Assembly: GCA_026388535.1 (NCBI GenBank)
Contig: JAPLJP010000029.1
Span: forward strand, 1-40,987
DNA from: Deltaproteobacteria bacterium
GTDB lineage: Bacteria; Desulfobacterota; Syntrophia; Syntrophales; Smithellaceae
Length of the DNA: 40,987 bases
Direction of reading: 5' to 3'
Shown: positions 16,474-24,865 of the stretch, one piece after another
How positions within the stretch are numbered: position 1 is the stretch's first letter
Layout of the letters: every line of letters starts with the position of its first letter
The notes under the pieces: model-generated
Told to the model about the DNA's origin: nothing
What the model saw: the letters and a program-made list of their open reading frames with translations, nothing else
The model's database searches: none
Position numbers and translations under genes: made by a program

Positions 16474-17799
16474 CTACTTGAGGATTGTCACAACTTTATC
16501 TATATCATCTTTCGAAATCATCTCTGTAGCGCAAAAGAGTAATGTATTTTCTAATTCCGGATAATCTTTTTGCAGTTCATAGCCGCCGATAATTCCCTCA
16601 TTTTTAAGTTTTTCGTTTATCATTTTGGAATCGGGACAGCACAGAACAAATTCGTTATAAACAGGTGCCGGAAAAACTTCTTTCCAACCTTTAAGCCGTA
16701 AGAGTTCATTTTTTAAATATTGGGTTTTATAAATATTGAGCACAGCAAGCCGCTTAAGATTTTTTCCCAGAGCGGCAAGGTACACACCGGCTGCCAGAGC
16801 GCAAAGCGCTTCGTTGGAACAAATGTTGGAAGTCGCCTTTTCCCGGCGGATATGCTGTTCACGTGTTTGCAGTGTCAGCACAAATCCGCGCTTGCCGTTT
16901 TTGTCTACAGTCGCGCCGACAAGTCTTCCGGGTATCCGGCGCATAAATTTTTCGCGGGCGGCAAAAATTCCCAGATAAGGTCCGCCGTAATTAAGAGAGT
17001 TGCCAAAGCTCTGGCCTTCGCCCACGACAAAATCAGCGCCTGCCGCTCCCGCCGGTTGCAGAATTCCCAAGCTTGTGCCGTCGGTAAAACCGGCAACAAG
17101 CAATGCTCCTTTTTTATGTGCGTAATCGGCAACAGAAGCAATATCTTCAATAGCGCCGAAAAAATTTGGGCTTTGCACTAAAACGGCGGCAACCTGATCA
17201 TCGAGTTCATTTTGCAAAGTATTCAAATCAATTTGACCGGATGCTGCGTAACGTATTTCCGCAACTGTATAGCCGTTTGCCCATGAATATGTTCTCAATA
17301 CCTGCCGGTATTCGGGATGCACAGAACGGGCAACCATAATTTTATTTCTGTTGGACATTTTCGCGCAAAGTACAGCGGCCTCGGCCATCGCGGAAGCGCC
17401 ATCATACATCGAAGCATTGGCTATTTCTGTTCCGGTGAGATGGGCAATCATGGTCTGGTATTCGTAGATCGCCTGAAGAATTCCCTGGCTGATTTCCGCC
17501 TGATAAGGAGTATAGGCTGTATAAAATTCCGCGCGCCCCACGATGTGTCCGACAACCGCGGGAATGAAGTGATGATAAGCCCCCGCGCCTGTTAAAGTAA
17601 ATCGCGGCAGTATATTTTTCCGGGCAAGATTACTCATGACAGACATGGTCTGCTGCTCGGATAACGCGGCAGGAATATCCGGTATCTGCTTTAATCTGAA
17701 TTTTTGTGGAATATCGGCAAAAAGTTCGTCGAGATTGGCAACTCCTATAGCCGCCTGCATTTTAGCTATATCATCTGAAGTATGGGGGCAGTAATCCAT
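16474..17799 (-). CDS. gcvPA: Glycine dehydrogenase (decarboxylating), subunit 1
   Basis: A 441-residue subunit, the N-terminal half of the split P-protein. It begins MDYCPHTSDDIAKMQAAIG, followed by FTLTGAGAYHHFIPAVVGHI and YTAYTPYQAEISQGILQAIYEYQ, all characteristic of GcvPA. It lacks the PLP-binding lysine, which is carried by GcvPB. Only two bases separate its start from the gcvH stop, implying coupled translation. Confidence 0.95.
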   Translation of the reverse strand: MDYCPHTSDDIAKMQAAIGVANLDELFADIPQKFRLKQIPDIPAALSEQQTMSVMSNLARKNILPRFTLTGAGAYHHFIPAVVGHIVGRAEFYTAYTPYQAEISQGILQAIYEYQTMIAHLTGTEIANASMYDGASAMAEAAVLCAKMSNRNKIMVARSVHPEYRQVLRTYSWANGYTVAEIRYAASGQIDLNTLQNELDDQVAAVLVQSPNFFGAIEDIASVADYAHKKGALLVAGFTDGTSLGILQPAGAAGADFVVGEGQSFGNSLNYGGPYLGIFAAREKFMRRIPGRLVGATVDKNGKRGFVLTLQTREQHIRREKATSNICSNEALCALAAGVYLAALGKNLKRLAVLNIYKTQYLKNELLRLKGWKEVFPAPVYNEFVLCCPDSKMINEKLKNEGIIGGYELQKDYPELENTLLFCATEMISKDDIDKVVTILK

Positions 17800-17801
17800 T
17801 T

Positions 17802-18200
17802 TTAATGTTTTTCCTCTTTCAACATTTGTTCATAATCAGCCGCGCTAAGCAGTGTCTTTAGTTCATTCGCATTGGAGAGGCGCATTTTTGCAATCCAGCC
17901 TTCATCAAAAGCATCCTGATTAACCAGTTCGGGTGTTTCTTCCAGCTTTTTATTTACATCAATTACTTCTCCTCCAACCGGAGAATAAACATCGGATACC
18001 GATTTTACGGATTCTACAACCGCCACGGCTTCACCTTGAGAAACTTTTTTCCCGATTTCCGGCAACTCAACAAAAACAATGTCCGTCAGCATTTCCTGAG
18101 CGTAATCGGTAATGCCGACAATTGCCGTCCCGTCGCCGTTATCCTTTACCCATTCATGGTCGCGGGAATATAATCTGTCTTTCGGATTTTGCTTGGACAT
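17802..18200 (-). CDS. gcvH: Glycine cleavage system H protein
   Basis: A 132-residue lipoyl carrier protein. The lipoylation site lies in AVVESVKSVSDVYSPVGGEV (about 60-79), with the modified lysine in ESVKS. The N-terminal HEWVKDNGDGTAIVGITDYAQ matches the family. It shuttles the aminomethyl group from the P-protein to GcvT and its thiols to LpdA. It starts behind GGAGGG, 17 bases after gcvT. Confidence 0.96.
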   Translation of the reverse strand: MSKQNPKDRLYSRDHEWVKDNGDGTAIVGITDYAQEMLTDIVFVELPEIGKKVSQGEAVAVVESVKSVSDVYSPVGGEVIDVNKKLEETPELVNQDAFDEGWIAKMRLSNANELKTLLSAADYEQMLKEEKH

Positions 18201-18217
18201 GGTGTCCCTCCTAAATA

Positions 18218-19309
18218 TTATTTTGACCTTTTGTAAAAAGGAAGCTTAACAATTTTTGCCGCAGTCATTGTATCACGAATAGCAATTTCTATTTGAGTAT
18301 CAGGCGCGATGAAACTAATATCAATAAACGCCAGACCGATTGCTTTATTTAATGTTGGTGAAAATGTGCCGGAAGTTACAATACCGATTTCTTTTCCGCA
18401 GTGAAAAACTTTATAGCCGTGGCGGGCAATGCCGCGTCCGGTCATCTCCAATCCTACCAGCTTTTTTTTGATTCCGGAATCTTGTTTTGCTCTGAGCGCC
18501 CCAGACCCCACAAAATTTTTCTTCAAATCAACAATCCAGCTATAAGGCACTTCCAGCGGGCTTACCGACTCGTCCATATCCTGACCGTTGAGCATCATGC
18601 CCGCTTCCAGGCGCAATGTGTCGCGCGCACCCAATCCCACAGGTTTCAAGCCAAAATCGGAGCCCGCCTTCATTAACTTATCCCAGATTTGGTTAATTAC
18701 AGTACTCAAGGCGTAAATTTCAAATCCGTCTTCTCCCGTGTAACCACTGCGGGAGATGATTGCTTCATATCCCGCGACACGAGATTTGCAGAAATGATAG
18801 AAACGCAGGTTTTTCAGGTGAGCCGCTGACAGTTTCTGTAAAATTTCTTCAGAGCGCGGCCCCTGTAAATCCAGTTTACCCGTTTCATCGCTTACATCTT
18901 TTAAATCGCAATCAAATTTTCTGTCCTCTTGAATCTTTTTAATCCATTCCCAGTCTCTATCCTTGGGCGTGGCGTTAGTCACCAGCATGTAAAATTTTTC
19001 ATCCATTTTATATACGGTTAAGTCATCAATAACACCGCCTTCTTCATTGAGTAGAGCGGATAGTTTAACCTGCCCTATGGTTTGATCAGCCAAATTTCTG
19101 GTTAAGACCAACTGTAAAAGATCGAGCGCCTGCGGGCCTTTAACTTCAATTTCTCCCATGTGGCAGATATCAAAAAGACCGGCGGCGCTTCTGGTTGTTT
19201 TGTGTTCATCAATAACATTCGTGTACTGCACAGGCATAGCCCAGCCGCCAAAATCAATTATTTTGGCATTTAAGGCGGCGTGCTTTTCATATAACGGTGT
19301 CTTTTTCAA
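18218..19309 (-). CDS. gcvT: Aminomethyltransferase (glycine cleavage T protein)
   Basis: A 363-residue folate enzyme that releases ammonia from aminomethyl-GcvH and makes 5,10-methylene-THF. Typical blocks: DFGGWAMPVQYTNVIDEH (about 18-35), GLFDICHMGEIEVKGP, SRSGYTGEDGFEIY (about 195-208) and GLGARDTLRLEAGMMLNGQD. The start is a TTG at 19309, two bases past the stop of the zinc-ribbon gene, so its translation is probably coupled to that gene. It is the first glycine cleavage gene of the operon. I looked for a glycine riboswitch upstream and did not see one. Confidence 0.95.
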   Translation of the reverse strand: MKKTPLYEKHAALNAKIIDFGGWAMPVQYTNVIDEHKTTRSAAGLFDICHMGEIEVKGPQALDLLQLVLTRNLADQTIGQVKLSALLNEEGGVIDDLTVYKMDEKFYMLVTNATPKDRDWEWIKKIQEDRKFDCDLKDVSDETGKLDLQGPRSEEILQKLSAAHLKNLRFYHFCKSRVAGYEAIISRSGYTGEDGFEIYALSTVINQIWDKLMKAGSDFGLKPVGLGARDTLRLEAGMMLNGQDMDESVSPLEVPYSWIVDLKKNFVGSGALRAKQDSGIKKKLVGLEMTGRGIARHGYKVFHCGKEIGIVTSGTFSPTLNKAIGLAFIDISFIAPDTQIEIAIRDTMTAAKIVKLPFYKRSK

Positions 19310-19311
19310 TT

Positions 19312-19644
19312 TTATTTCACCCAGTATTTAAAAATAAGCGATAAGAAAAAAAGTAGAAGGCATACTGCCAAAAAAAAATAACTTTTCCGGAAAGCGTTAT
19401 TCCCCAGCACAACACGACTGCAATGCGGACAGATGGTGAATTTAGAAGAAATTTCCTCCTGACAAAACGGGCAGCATTGCGTTTTTGATTCCGGTTTTGT
19501 TTCGCGATTGGAAATGTTTTTACCCAGCTCTTTGTGAATATTATAACTCCAGTCGCAACTCGGGTTCAGGCATTTGCCCTGCGTGGGCATCTCGTCTGTC
19601 CAGAGAAAAGATTTATTACATTTCGGGCATTGGATTTTAAACAT
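19312..19644 (-). CDS. Zinc-ribbon protein with a C-terminal membrane anchor
   Basis: The start ATG at 19644 has CCGGAGAA upstream; 31 codons before it are open but overlap family C repeats, so I exclude them. The 110-residue product begins MFKIQCPKCNKSF, an MJ0042-type zinc-ribbon start, with further Cys pairs CLNPSC, CCPFC and CPHC, giving two zinc sites. Residues 88-107 are a hydrophobic helix near the C-terminus, placing the ribbons in the cytoplasm. The function is unknown. Its stop is two bases from the TTG start of gcvT. Confidence 0.7.
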   Translation of the reverse strand: MFKIQCPKCNKSFLWTDEMPTQGKCLNPSCDWSYNIHKELGKNISNRETKPESKTQCCPFCQEEISSKFTICPHCSRVVLGNNAFRKSYFFLAVCLLLFFLSLIFKYWVK

Positions 19645-19659
19645 GAACCATGATTCTCC

Positions 19660-19837
19660 GGTGTCATTAATCCCGCTTCTCTCTGCTTCGCGGGATATCC
19701 CTATATACTTCACACAAGGGACAATTCGACTTACCAATTTCCCTAAACTTCGTTCGTTTTACCACGGCGCTTCGCGCCTGGTATAGTTCGCCTTACGCTT
19801 AAAACTTCACTTCGCTCGTTTTCAGCTTGGCTCACTA
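19660..19837. repeat. Family C modules between def and the zinc-ribbon gene
   Basis: At least two linker copies are recognisable, CAATTCGACTTAC (19722-19734) and ATAGTTCGCCTTAC (about 19783-19796), each joined to C/G-rich hairpins such as GGCGCTTCGCGCC. The block ends in CAGCTTGGCTCACT, the same end as the copy at 9931. It fills the whole gap to the end of def. Confidence 0.55.
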
Positions 19838-20404
19838 TCAGCGAGTGTCATTAAAAAGTTTTTCAAAGAATTGTTGTTTGCTTTTTGGATAATATATATT
19901 GCCTCCGTAATCAACAATCAATTTGCCATCCAGATGATCATTCTCATGTTGGATAACCCGGGCGACATAATCCAAATATCTTTTGTTAATTTTTTCCCCC
20001 TTGGCATTTAAAGCGCGCACTTTAATTTCAGGAAAGCGGCTGATCTCAACCTGAATTTCCGGGCAGGAAAGACACCCTTCAGGCATCGTTACCATTTCGC
20101 CACGCGCCTGAGTAATCCGTGGATTAACCAACACTTCGAAATCATCGGAATTCTTTATCTTGCCTTTTCCCTCAAAGCCTTTGTTGCGGAAAACAATAAT
20201 TCGTTTGTTAATGCCGATTTGGGGAGCGGCCAATCCTGAAGCATCACCTCTTTCCAAGAAAGAATCTATTAATGTTTGAATTATTTCCCGCGACTCCTTA
20301 TCCAAAGGCACGGGTAATTCAACGGATTTTTTCCTTAAGATAGAAGTATCCTTCTTGTCTTCTCCTTCATCATTCCATAGCGCTAAAACTCTTTTGGGGG
20401 ACAT
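19838..20404 (-). CDS. def: Peptide deformylase
   Basis: A 188-residue metal hydrolase that removes the N-formyl group from new proteins. The three family motifs are present: GLAAPQIG (about 57-64), EGCLS with the metal-binding cysteine (about 109-113) and QHENDH with the two metal-binding histidines (about 151-156). The N-terminus (MSPKRVLALWNDE) differs from the usual start but leads into the normal SILRKKSVELP block. It may head the minus-strand group with the gcv genes, although 193 bases of repeats follow it. Confidence 0.92.
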   Translation of the reverse strand: MSPKRVLALWNDEGEDKKDTSILRKKSVELPVPLDKESREIIQTLIDSFLERGDASGLAAPQIGINKRIIVFRNKGFEGKGKIKNSDDFEVLVNPRITQARGEMVTMPEGCLSCPEIQVEISRFPEIKVRALNAKGEKINKRYLDYVARVIQHENDHLDGKLIVDYGGNIYYPKSKQQFFEKLFNDTR

Positions 20405-20464
20405 AAAACTTCACCGGAAATGTATTTTTGAGCCATTTATCACCTATTCTTCATTATTTCAAGT

Positions 20465-20547
20465 AATGAGTCCCAAATTTCAGAAGCAAAGCGCGCTGAA
20501 ATTTGATGGACGAATTATCCCCGAAGCGGAGCGTAGCGGGATAAGGC
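20465..20547. repeat. Family C element, opposite orientation
   Basis: ATGAGTCCCAAATTTCAGAAGC pairs with GCTGAAATTTG and is followed by GGACGAATTATCCCCG, the reverse complement of the CGGGGATAATTCG linker seen in the other copies, then a CGGAGCGTAGCGGG arm. The gap 20405-20822 holds this copy and the family A element; no gene is visible. Confidence 0.55.
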
Positions 20548-20688
20548 GTGAAATGCCATAGTATAATGTGCGAAGCTACATGTGATTACATTATTAATAT
20601 CTGACGGATAATTTGGTATAATTGTAGCTTGCAATTACCATACGTCTTTTGCTAAACAACAAAAAGGAAAAAAATTATAAAAATGAAA

Positions 20689-20810
20689 TACCAAGTTGAA
20701 TTCAAAGGATAACGAGGCGGCAAGGAGGAGGCTCCGCAGGCGTATATGATAATACGTTGAGGAAGCCGACGACGATGCCAACAAAGTTAGCCGAAGAAGG
20801 CAGCTTGGTA
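20689..20810 (+). repeat. Family A palindromic element, copy 2
   Basis: A 122-bp element with ends TACCAAGTTG and CAGCTTGGTA (9 of 10 complementary). The centre has GGCGTATATGATAATACGTTGAGG, a short hairpin also found in family B, and the right half contains GAAGCCGACGACGATGCC and ACAAAGTTAGC, shared with the copy at 25786-25915. It ends 12 bases before the TTG start of the next gene. Confidence 0.75.
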
Positions 20811-20822
20811 TAAGGTGTTATC

Positions 20823-22073
20823 TTGATTAATCAAATAGTTACCACAATAGCGAAACGGGAATTTGCCCGCTCCTTAAAGTTTGAAGAAGGGATTTTGACG
20901 GAATTGCCTTCCTGCAAAGACGAAATAAAGCGCCTCCTCTATATGCATATTCCCTTTTGTGAAGAACTCTGCCCTTACTGCTCCTTTCATCGGATAACTT
21001 TTACCGAACCGTTTACACGAAAATATTTTAAAGCTCTGCGCCGGGAAATTAAAATTTATCAAGAAAAAGGTTATAAATTCGAAGGGATTTATGTGGGCGG
21101 CGGCACTCCGACCGTGCTTATTGATGAACTAGCGGAAACGCTGAATCTGGCGCGGGAAATTTTTTCTATCCAAGACATATCCGTGGAAACAAATCCCAAT
21201 CATTTAAATTCCAAGAATATTGAAATCCTGCAGCAAAGCGGAGTCAAAAGACTTTCCGTGGGAGTGCAGACATTCAACGATGATATTCTCAAAAAAATCG
21301 GGCGTTATGAAAAGTACGGTTCGGGTGAAGTTATTGCCGAGCGGCTAAAAAATACTCAAAGCTGTTTCGATACTTTAAACGCTGATATGATTTTTAATTT
21401 CCCCGGACAAACTTCCGAGATGCTTGATGAAGATTTAGCAATTCTGCTCAATTTAAACATGGAACAAATCACCTTTTATCCTTTGATGATTTCCTCTTTA
21501 ACACAGGAGATAATGGAAAAAACAGTGGGAGAAGTTGATTTCAGAGGCGAACAAAAATTATACGAACTGATAGTAAGACGCCTGGAAAAATATTATGATT
21601 TTTCTTCGGCCTGGTGTTTTTCCCGCAAAAAAGCTCTGATTGATGAATACGTTGTTGACTTCGAAGAATACGCGGGCTTAGGCAGCGGCGCCATCGGCTA
21701 TCTGCGCGGAACCTGTTACTCCAACACTTTTGACATAGAGGGATATATCGCTTCTCTGGAGGGGGGCAGACTACCTCTGCAGGCTTCCCGTAAGTTTGAT
21801 CTACATGATCAAATGAGTTATGATTTTTTAATGAAATTGTTCAGCACAAAACTGGACATCACGGCCATGCAGAAAAAATATGAAGGCAGATTTTTAAAAA
21901 CTCTATGGAAAGAAATTGCCGCCTTTGAAATCGTCAGAGCTTTCCGTTATTTCCCTCCTTATCTGCACTTAACGCCGCGCGGCCGCTATCTCTGGGTAAT
22001 AATGATGAGAGAATTTTTTATCGCTGTAAATAATTTCCGTGATTATTGCCGTAAACAGGCGAATATTCTATGA
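20823..22073 (+). CDS. HemN/HemW-like radical SAM protein
   Basis: A 416-residue radical SAM protein of the coproporphyrinogen III oxidase-like family. It has YMHIPFCEELCPYC near residue 40 with the CxxxCxxC cluster motif, then YVGGGTPT and VETNPNHLN, and a C-terminal HemN-type domain with YAGLGSGAIGYLRG. Members act in anaerobic haem synthesis (HemN), haem trafficking (HemW) or haem breakdown (ChuW/HutW); this one cannot be assigned, though loss of the extended N-terminal part of true HemN argues against coproporphyrinogen oxidase. It starts at a TTG behind AAGGTG, 12 bases after the family A element. Confidence 0.8.
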   Translation: MINQIVTTIAKREFARSLKFEEGILTELPSCKDEIKRLLYMHIPFCEELCPYCSFHRITFTEPFTRKYFKALRREIKIYQEKGYKFEGIYVGGGTPTVLIDELAETLNLAREIFSIQDISVETNPNHLNSKNIEILQQSGVKRLSVGVQTFNDDILKKIGRYEKYGSGEVIAERLKNTQSCFDTLNADMIFNFPGQTSEMLDEDLAILLNLNMEQITFYPLMISSLTQEIMEKTVGEVDFRGEQKLYELIVRRLEKYYDFSSAWCFSRKKALIDEYVVDFEEYAGLGSGAIGYLRGTCYSNTFDIEGYIASLEGGRLPLQASRKFDLHDQMSYDFLMKLFSTKLDITAMQKKYEGRFLKTLWKEIAAFEIVRAFRYFPPYLHLTPRGRYLWVIMMREFFIAVNNFRDYCRKQANIL

Positions 22074-22092
22074 AATATTTATACTATGCCTC

Positions 22093-22155
22093 TGTCATGC
22101 CGTTGAAGAACGGCATCCAGAAAATAACTGGATTCCCGCCTGCGCGGGAATGACA
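22093..22155. repeat. Family D palindrome upstream of selA
   Basis: TGTCATGCCGTT...AACGGCAT and ATTCCCGC...GCGGGAATGACA form two joined hairpins with TGTCAT/ATGACA at the outer ends. Translation of this repeat makes the false N-terminal extension of selA. Confidence 0.75.
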
Positions 22156-22167
22156 ATAAGGAGAATT

Positions 22168-23580
22168 ATGGATGATTTAAGAAAAGAAATGTTAAAGACA
22201 TTGCCAAAAATTGACGAAGTTCTTTTGATTCTGGAAAAGCAGAATATCTATGATCTGGCGCCGCGCGACATCGTCAAAGAAACCTGCCGCAAGGTTGTGC
22301 AGGATCTAAGAGATAAAATTGTCAATGCCAAGAAAAAGATTTCTGTGGAATCTTGTCCCGATGCGGCATCAGTCGCCAGCGAGGTAGAAAAGTCAATTAA
22401 AGGATTATACCGCTACAGTCTGCGCCGTGTGGTTAACGCCACTGGTGTTATCCTGCACACAAACCTGGGCCGTGCGCCTCTCTGCCCTGAAGCTCTGCAA
22501 AGAATTGTGGAAGTGGGCAGCAGCTATTCCAATCTGGAATTTGATTTAGCCAAAGGGGAACGGGGACAGCGCTACGATCATGTCAGTTCGCTGATCTGCG
22601 CACTCACCGGAGCCGAAGACGCGTTAATCGTCAACAACAATGCCGCGGCCGTTTTGCTGGTTCTCAATACTCTGGCCGAGAAAAAAGAAGCAATCGTATC
22701 GCGGGGTGAACTCATCGAAATCGGCGGCGAATTCCGCATCCCGGAAATAATGAAAAAAAGCGCTTCCAAACTTCGCGAAGTGGGAACCACCAACCGTACG
22801 CGCCTCGGCGACTACGAAAAAGCCGTCAATGACAAAACGGGCCTGATTATGAAAGTACACACCAGCAACTTTCGTATCGTCGGCTTTACCGAAGAAGCGG
22901 ATATCGAATCTCTGGTGGCCTTGGGAAAAAGCCGCGGCGTTCCGGTCATGGACGATCTGGGCAGCGGCTGTTTGATTGATCTCGATCAATACGGCCTTCA
23001 GCATGAGCCCACTGTTCGCGAAGCTCTGGCTACAGGGATTGATGTTGTCACCTTCAGCGGCGATAAATTGCTGGGCGGTCCGCAGGCGGGAATTATTGTC
23101 GGCAAAAAAGATGTGTTGGAGAAAATCAAAAAGAATCCTCTAAACCGCGCTCTCCGCATTGATAAATTCACACTGGCCGCGCTGGAAGCCACATTAATGC
23201 ATTATCTAAATCCCGTTTCCGCGGTAAATAAATTGAGGTCGTTGAAGGCTTTGACCGAACCTGTCGCCGCGGTTAAAAAACGCGCCGAAAAACTAATCAC
23301 GAAATTGCAGAAGGAAAATTTCGACTCGCTGAAATTCTCTCTGCGGGAAGATTTTGCGGCGGCCGGAGGCGGGTCATTACCTACTCAACAAATTCCAACC
23401 ATTTTAGTCGGCGTTAAAAACAAAAAAATGACAGCCAGTAAAATGGAAGAAAAACTGCGCAAAATCGATGTGCCCGTAATCGTCCGGGTGGATAAGGATG
23501 AAATCCTGTTTGATTTGCGGACTGTGGCTGAAGATGACTTTGATTTCATCATCGAAGGGTTGAAACAAATAAGCATCTAA
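22168..23580 (+). CDS. selA: L-seryl-tRNA(Sec) selenium transferase
   Basis: A 470-residue PLP enzyme that turns Ser-tRNA(Sec) into Sec-tRNA(Sec). The true start is the ATG at 22168 behind AAGGAG; 43 further codons are open upstream but are the translation of a palindromic repeat. Family features are visible: VVNATGVILHTNLGRAPL (about 96-113), NNNAAAVLL, and the PLP lysine in TFSGDKLLGGPQAGIIVG. Its presence shows the organism makes selenoproteins. The usual partner selB, selD and the tRNA(Sec) gene are not in this window. Confidence 0.95.
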   Translation: MDDLRKEMLKTLPKIDEVLLILEKQNIYDLAPRDIVKETCRKVVQDLRDKIVNAKKKISVESCPDAASVASEVEKSIKGLYRYSLRRVVNATGVILHTNLGRAPLCPEALQRIVEVGSSYSNLEFDLAKGERGQRYDHVSSLICALTGAEDALIVNNNAAAVLLVLNTLAEKKEAIVSRGELIEIGGEFRIPEIMKKSASKLREVGTTNRTRLGDYEKAVNDKTGLIMKVHTSNFRIVGFTEEADIESLVALGKSRGVPVMDDLGSGCLIDLDQYGLQHEPTVREALATGIDVVTFSGDKLLGGPQAGIIVGKKDVLEKIKKNPLNRALRIDKFTLAALEATLMHYLNPVSAVNKLRSLKALTEPVAAVKKRAEKLITKLQKENFDSLKFSLREDFAAAGGGSLPTQQIPTILVGVKNKKMTASKMEEKLRKIDVPVIVRVDKDEILFDLRTVAEDDFDFIIEGLKQISI

Positions 23581-23584
23581 ACAC

Positions 23585-23660
23585 TGTCATTCCCGCCTCT
23601 GAGCGGGAATCCAAAATTATTTTCCCGCCCCTGGCGGGCGGGAATTAAAGGGCGGGGGAT
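23585..23660. repeat. GC-rich hairpins after selA
   Basis: TGTCATTCCCGC...GCGGGAAT (23585-23610) is a family D half, and TTCCCGCC...GGGCGGGAA follows at about 23622-23643. They may act as a transcription end for selA, although there is no clean T tract. A GGGCACTATAGCCC hairpin lies just before the AGGGAGGG ribosome site of the next gene. Confidence 0.5.
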
Positions 23661-23736
23661 TTAAACAATTATTTTTCACCCTCCCTCTATCCCTCTACCC
23701 TAAAGGGCACTATAGCCCTCAAGGGAGGGAAGATTT

Positions 23737-24774
23737 ATGGAGAGTAATAATTTGTCCACCGAAACTCAGCAATCAACAGAAATACAGTTTACAATAGATA
23801 AAAGCCAAATCGGGCAGAGGCTTGATATTTTTCTGGCACAAGTCGAACCAACCATTTCCCGCTCGCATGTCAAACATGTGATTGAAGAAGGCGATGTGCT
23901 GGTTAACGGTAAAACACCTAAAGTGAGTCAGAAACTAAAAGAAGGCGATGTCATTATCCTGACTCAAAGGCCGCCGCAAGAGGCAACGGCAGTCGCGCAG
24001 GAAATGCCCCTTAATATTGTTTATGAAGACGAAGCGATTATTGTGATCAATAAACCGGCGGGATTGGTGGTGCATCCGGCGCCGGGCAACGCTGATAAAA
24101 CGCTCGTCAACGCTCTGCTCTTTCATTGCCATGATTTGTCGGGAATCGGCGGTGTTCTGCGTCCGGGCATAGTGCACAGGCTGGATAAAGATACCTCCGG
24201 GCTGATTGTGGCGGCAAAATCAGATGACGCGCATCGTCAACTGTCGGCGCAGTTTGAAAAACATGATGTGCACAAAAAATATCTGGCGCTGGTCTGGGGC
24301 GATGTGAAAGGCAATCATGGAGAAATTGTTCTGCCTGTCGGCAGGCATACTACCAATCGTAAAAAGATGTCCACGAAAAGTAAGCGGGGCAAAGATGCCC
24401 TCACTCTTTGGAAAGTGCGCGAACGCTTCGGTGTTGTTACCTTGCTGGAAGTGGAAATTAAAACCGGGCGCACGCATCAGATTCGCGTGCATTTGTCCGA
24501 TCGCGGATATCCGGTTATCGGCGACGCAGTCTACGGCAACTCCGCCAAAATCAAAACAGTTAAAGATCCCCTGCTGAAGGCAAAGATCAAAGAGTTTAAC
24601 CGGCAGGCCCTGCACGCGGCACAGCTTTCTTTCATCCATCCGCAAAAGAACGAGCGGATGTTATTTACCGCGGATATGCCGCAGGACTTGGCTGATTTGT
24701 GCGCGCAACTGCGCTTAAGCGTTAAGTCGGTTGACTCAAAAACCGATCTGTGGAAACATAAATTACAGATATGA
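23737..24774 (+). CDS. rluD: RluD-type 23S rRNA pseudouridine synthase
   Basis: A 345-residue RluA-family pseudouridine synthase. The N-terminal S4 RNA-binding domain (about 26-85: RLDIFLAQ, SRSHVKHVI, VLVNG) is followed by the catalytic domain with INKPAGLVVHPAPGN, the catalytic Asp in HRLDKDTSGLIVAAK (about 145-159), GRTHQIRVH and LHAAQLSF. It is the size of RluD, which modifies helix 69 of 23S rRNA; other RluA members are possible. Ribosome site AGGGAGGG precedes the ATG. Confidence 0.9.
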   Translation: MESNNLSTETQQSTEIQFTIDKSQIGQRLDIFLAQVEPTISRSHVKHVIEEGDVLVNGKTPKVSQKLKEGDVIILTQRPPQEATAVAQEMPLNIVYEDEAIIVINKPAGLVVHPAPGNADKTLVNALLFHCHDLSGIGGVLRPGIVHRLDKDTSGLIVAAKSDDAHRQLSAQFEKHDVHKKYLALVWGDVKGNHGEIVLPVGRHTTNRKKMSTKSKRGKDALTLWKVRERFGVVTLLEVEIKTGRTHQIRVHLSDRGYPVIGDAVYGNSAKIKTVKDPLLKAKIKEFNRQALHAAQLSFIHPQKNERMLFTADMPQDLADLCAQLRLSVKSVDSKTDLWKHKLQI

Positions 24775-24775
24775 T

Positions 24776-24858
24776 CACATCCCGCTGCGCTTCGCTTCGG
24801 GGATAATTCGACCAGCAAGCTTCAGCGCACTTTGTTTCTGAAGCTTGGGTCTCATTAG
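24776..24858. repeat. Family C element between rluD and pgeF
   Basis: CCCGCTGCGCTTCGCTTCGGGG hairpin, the linker GATAATTCGAC (24802-24812) and a second hairpin AGCTTCAGCGC...TCTGAAGCTT, ending in GGGTCTCATTA. The order is the same as in the copies at 9592-9931. Confidence 0.65.
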
Positions 24859-24865
24859 GTAAAAA

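Noticed and set aside
19645-20404. Glycine riboswitch upstream of gcvT
   Set aside because: I looked for the conserved glycine aptamer sequences and saw only palindromic repeats and the def gene.
22039-22167. 43-residue N-terminal extension of selA
   Set aside because: Its sequence is the translation of a dispersed palindrome, and the good ribosome site is at the ATG at 22168.
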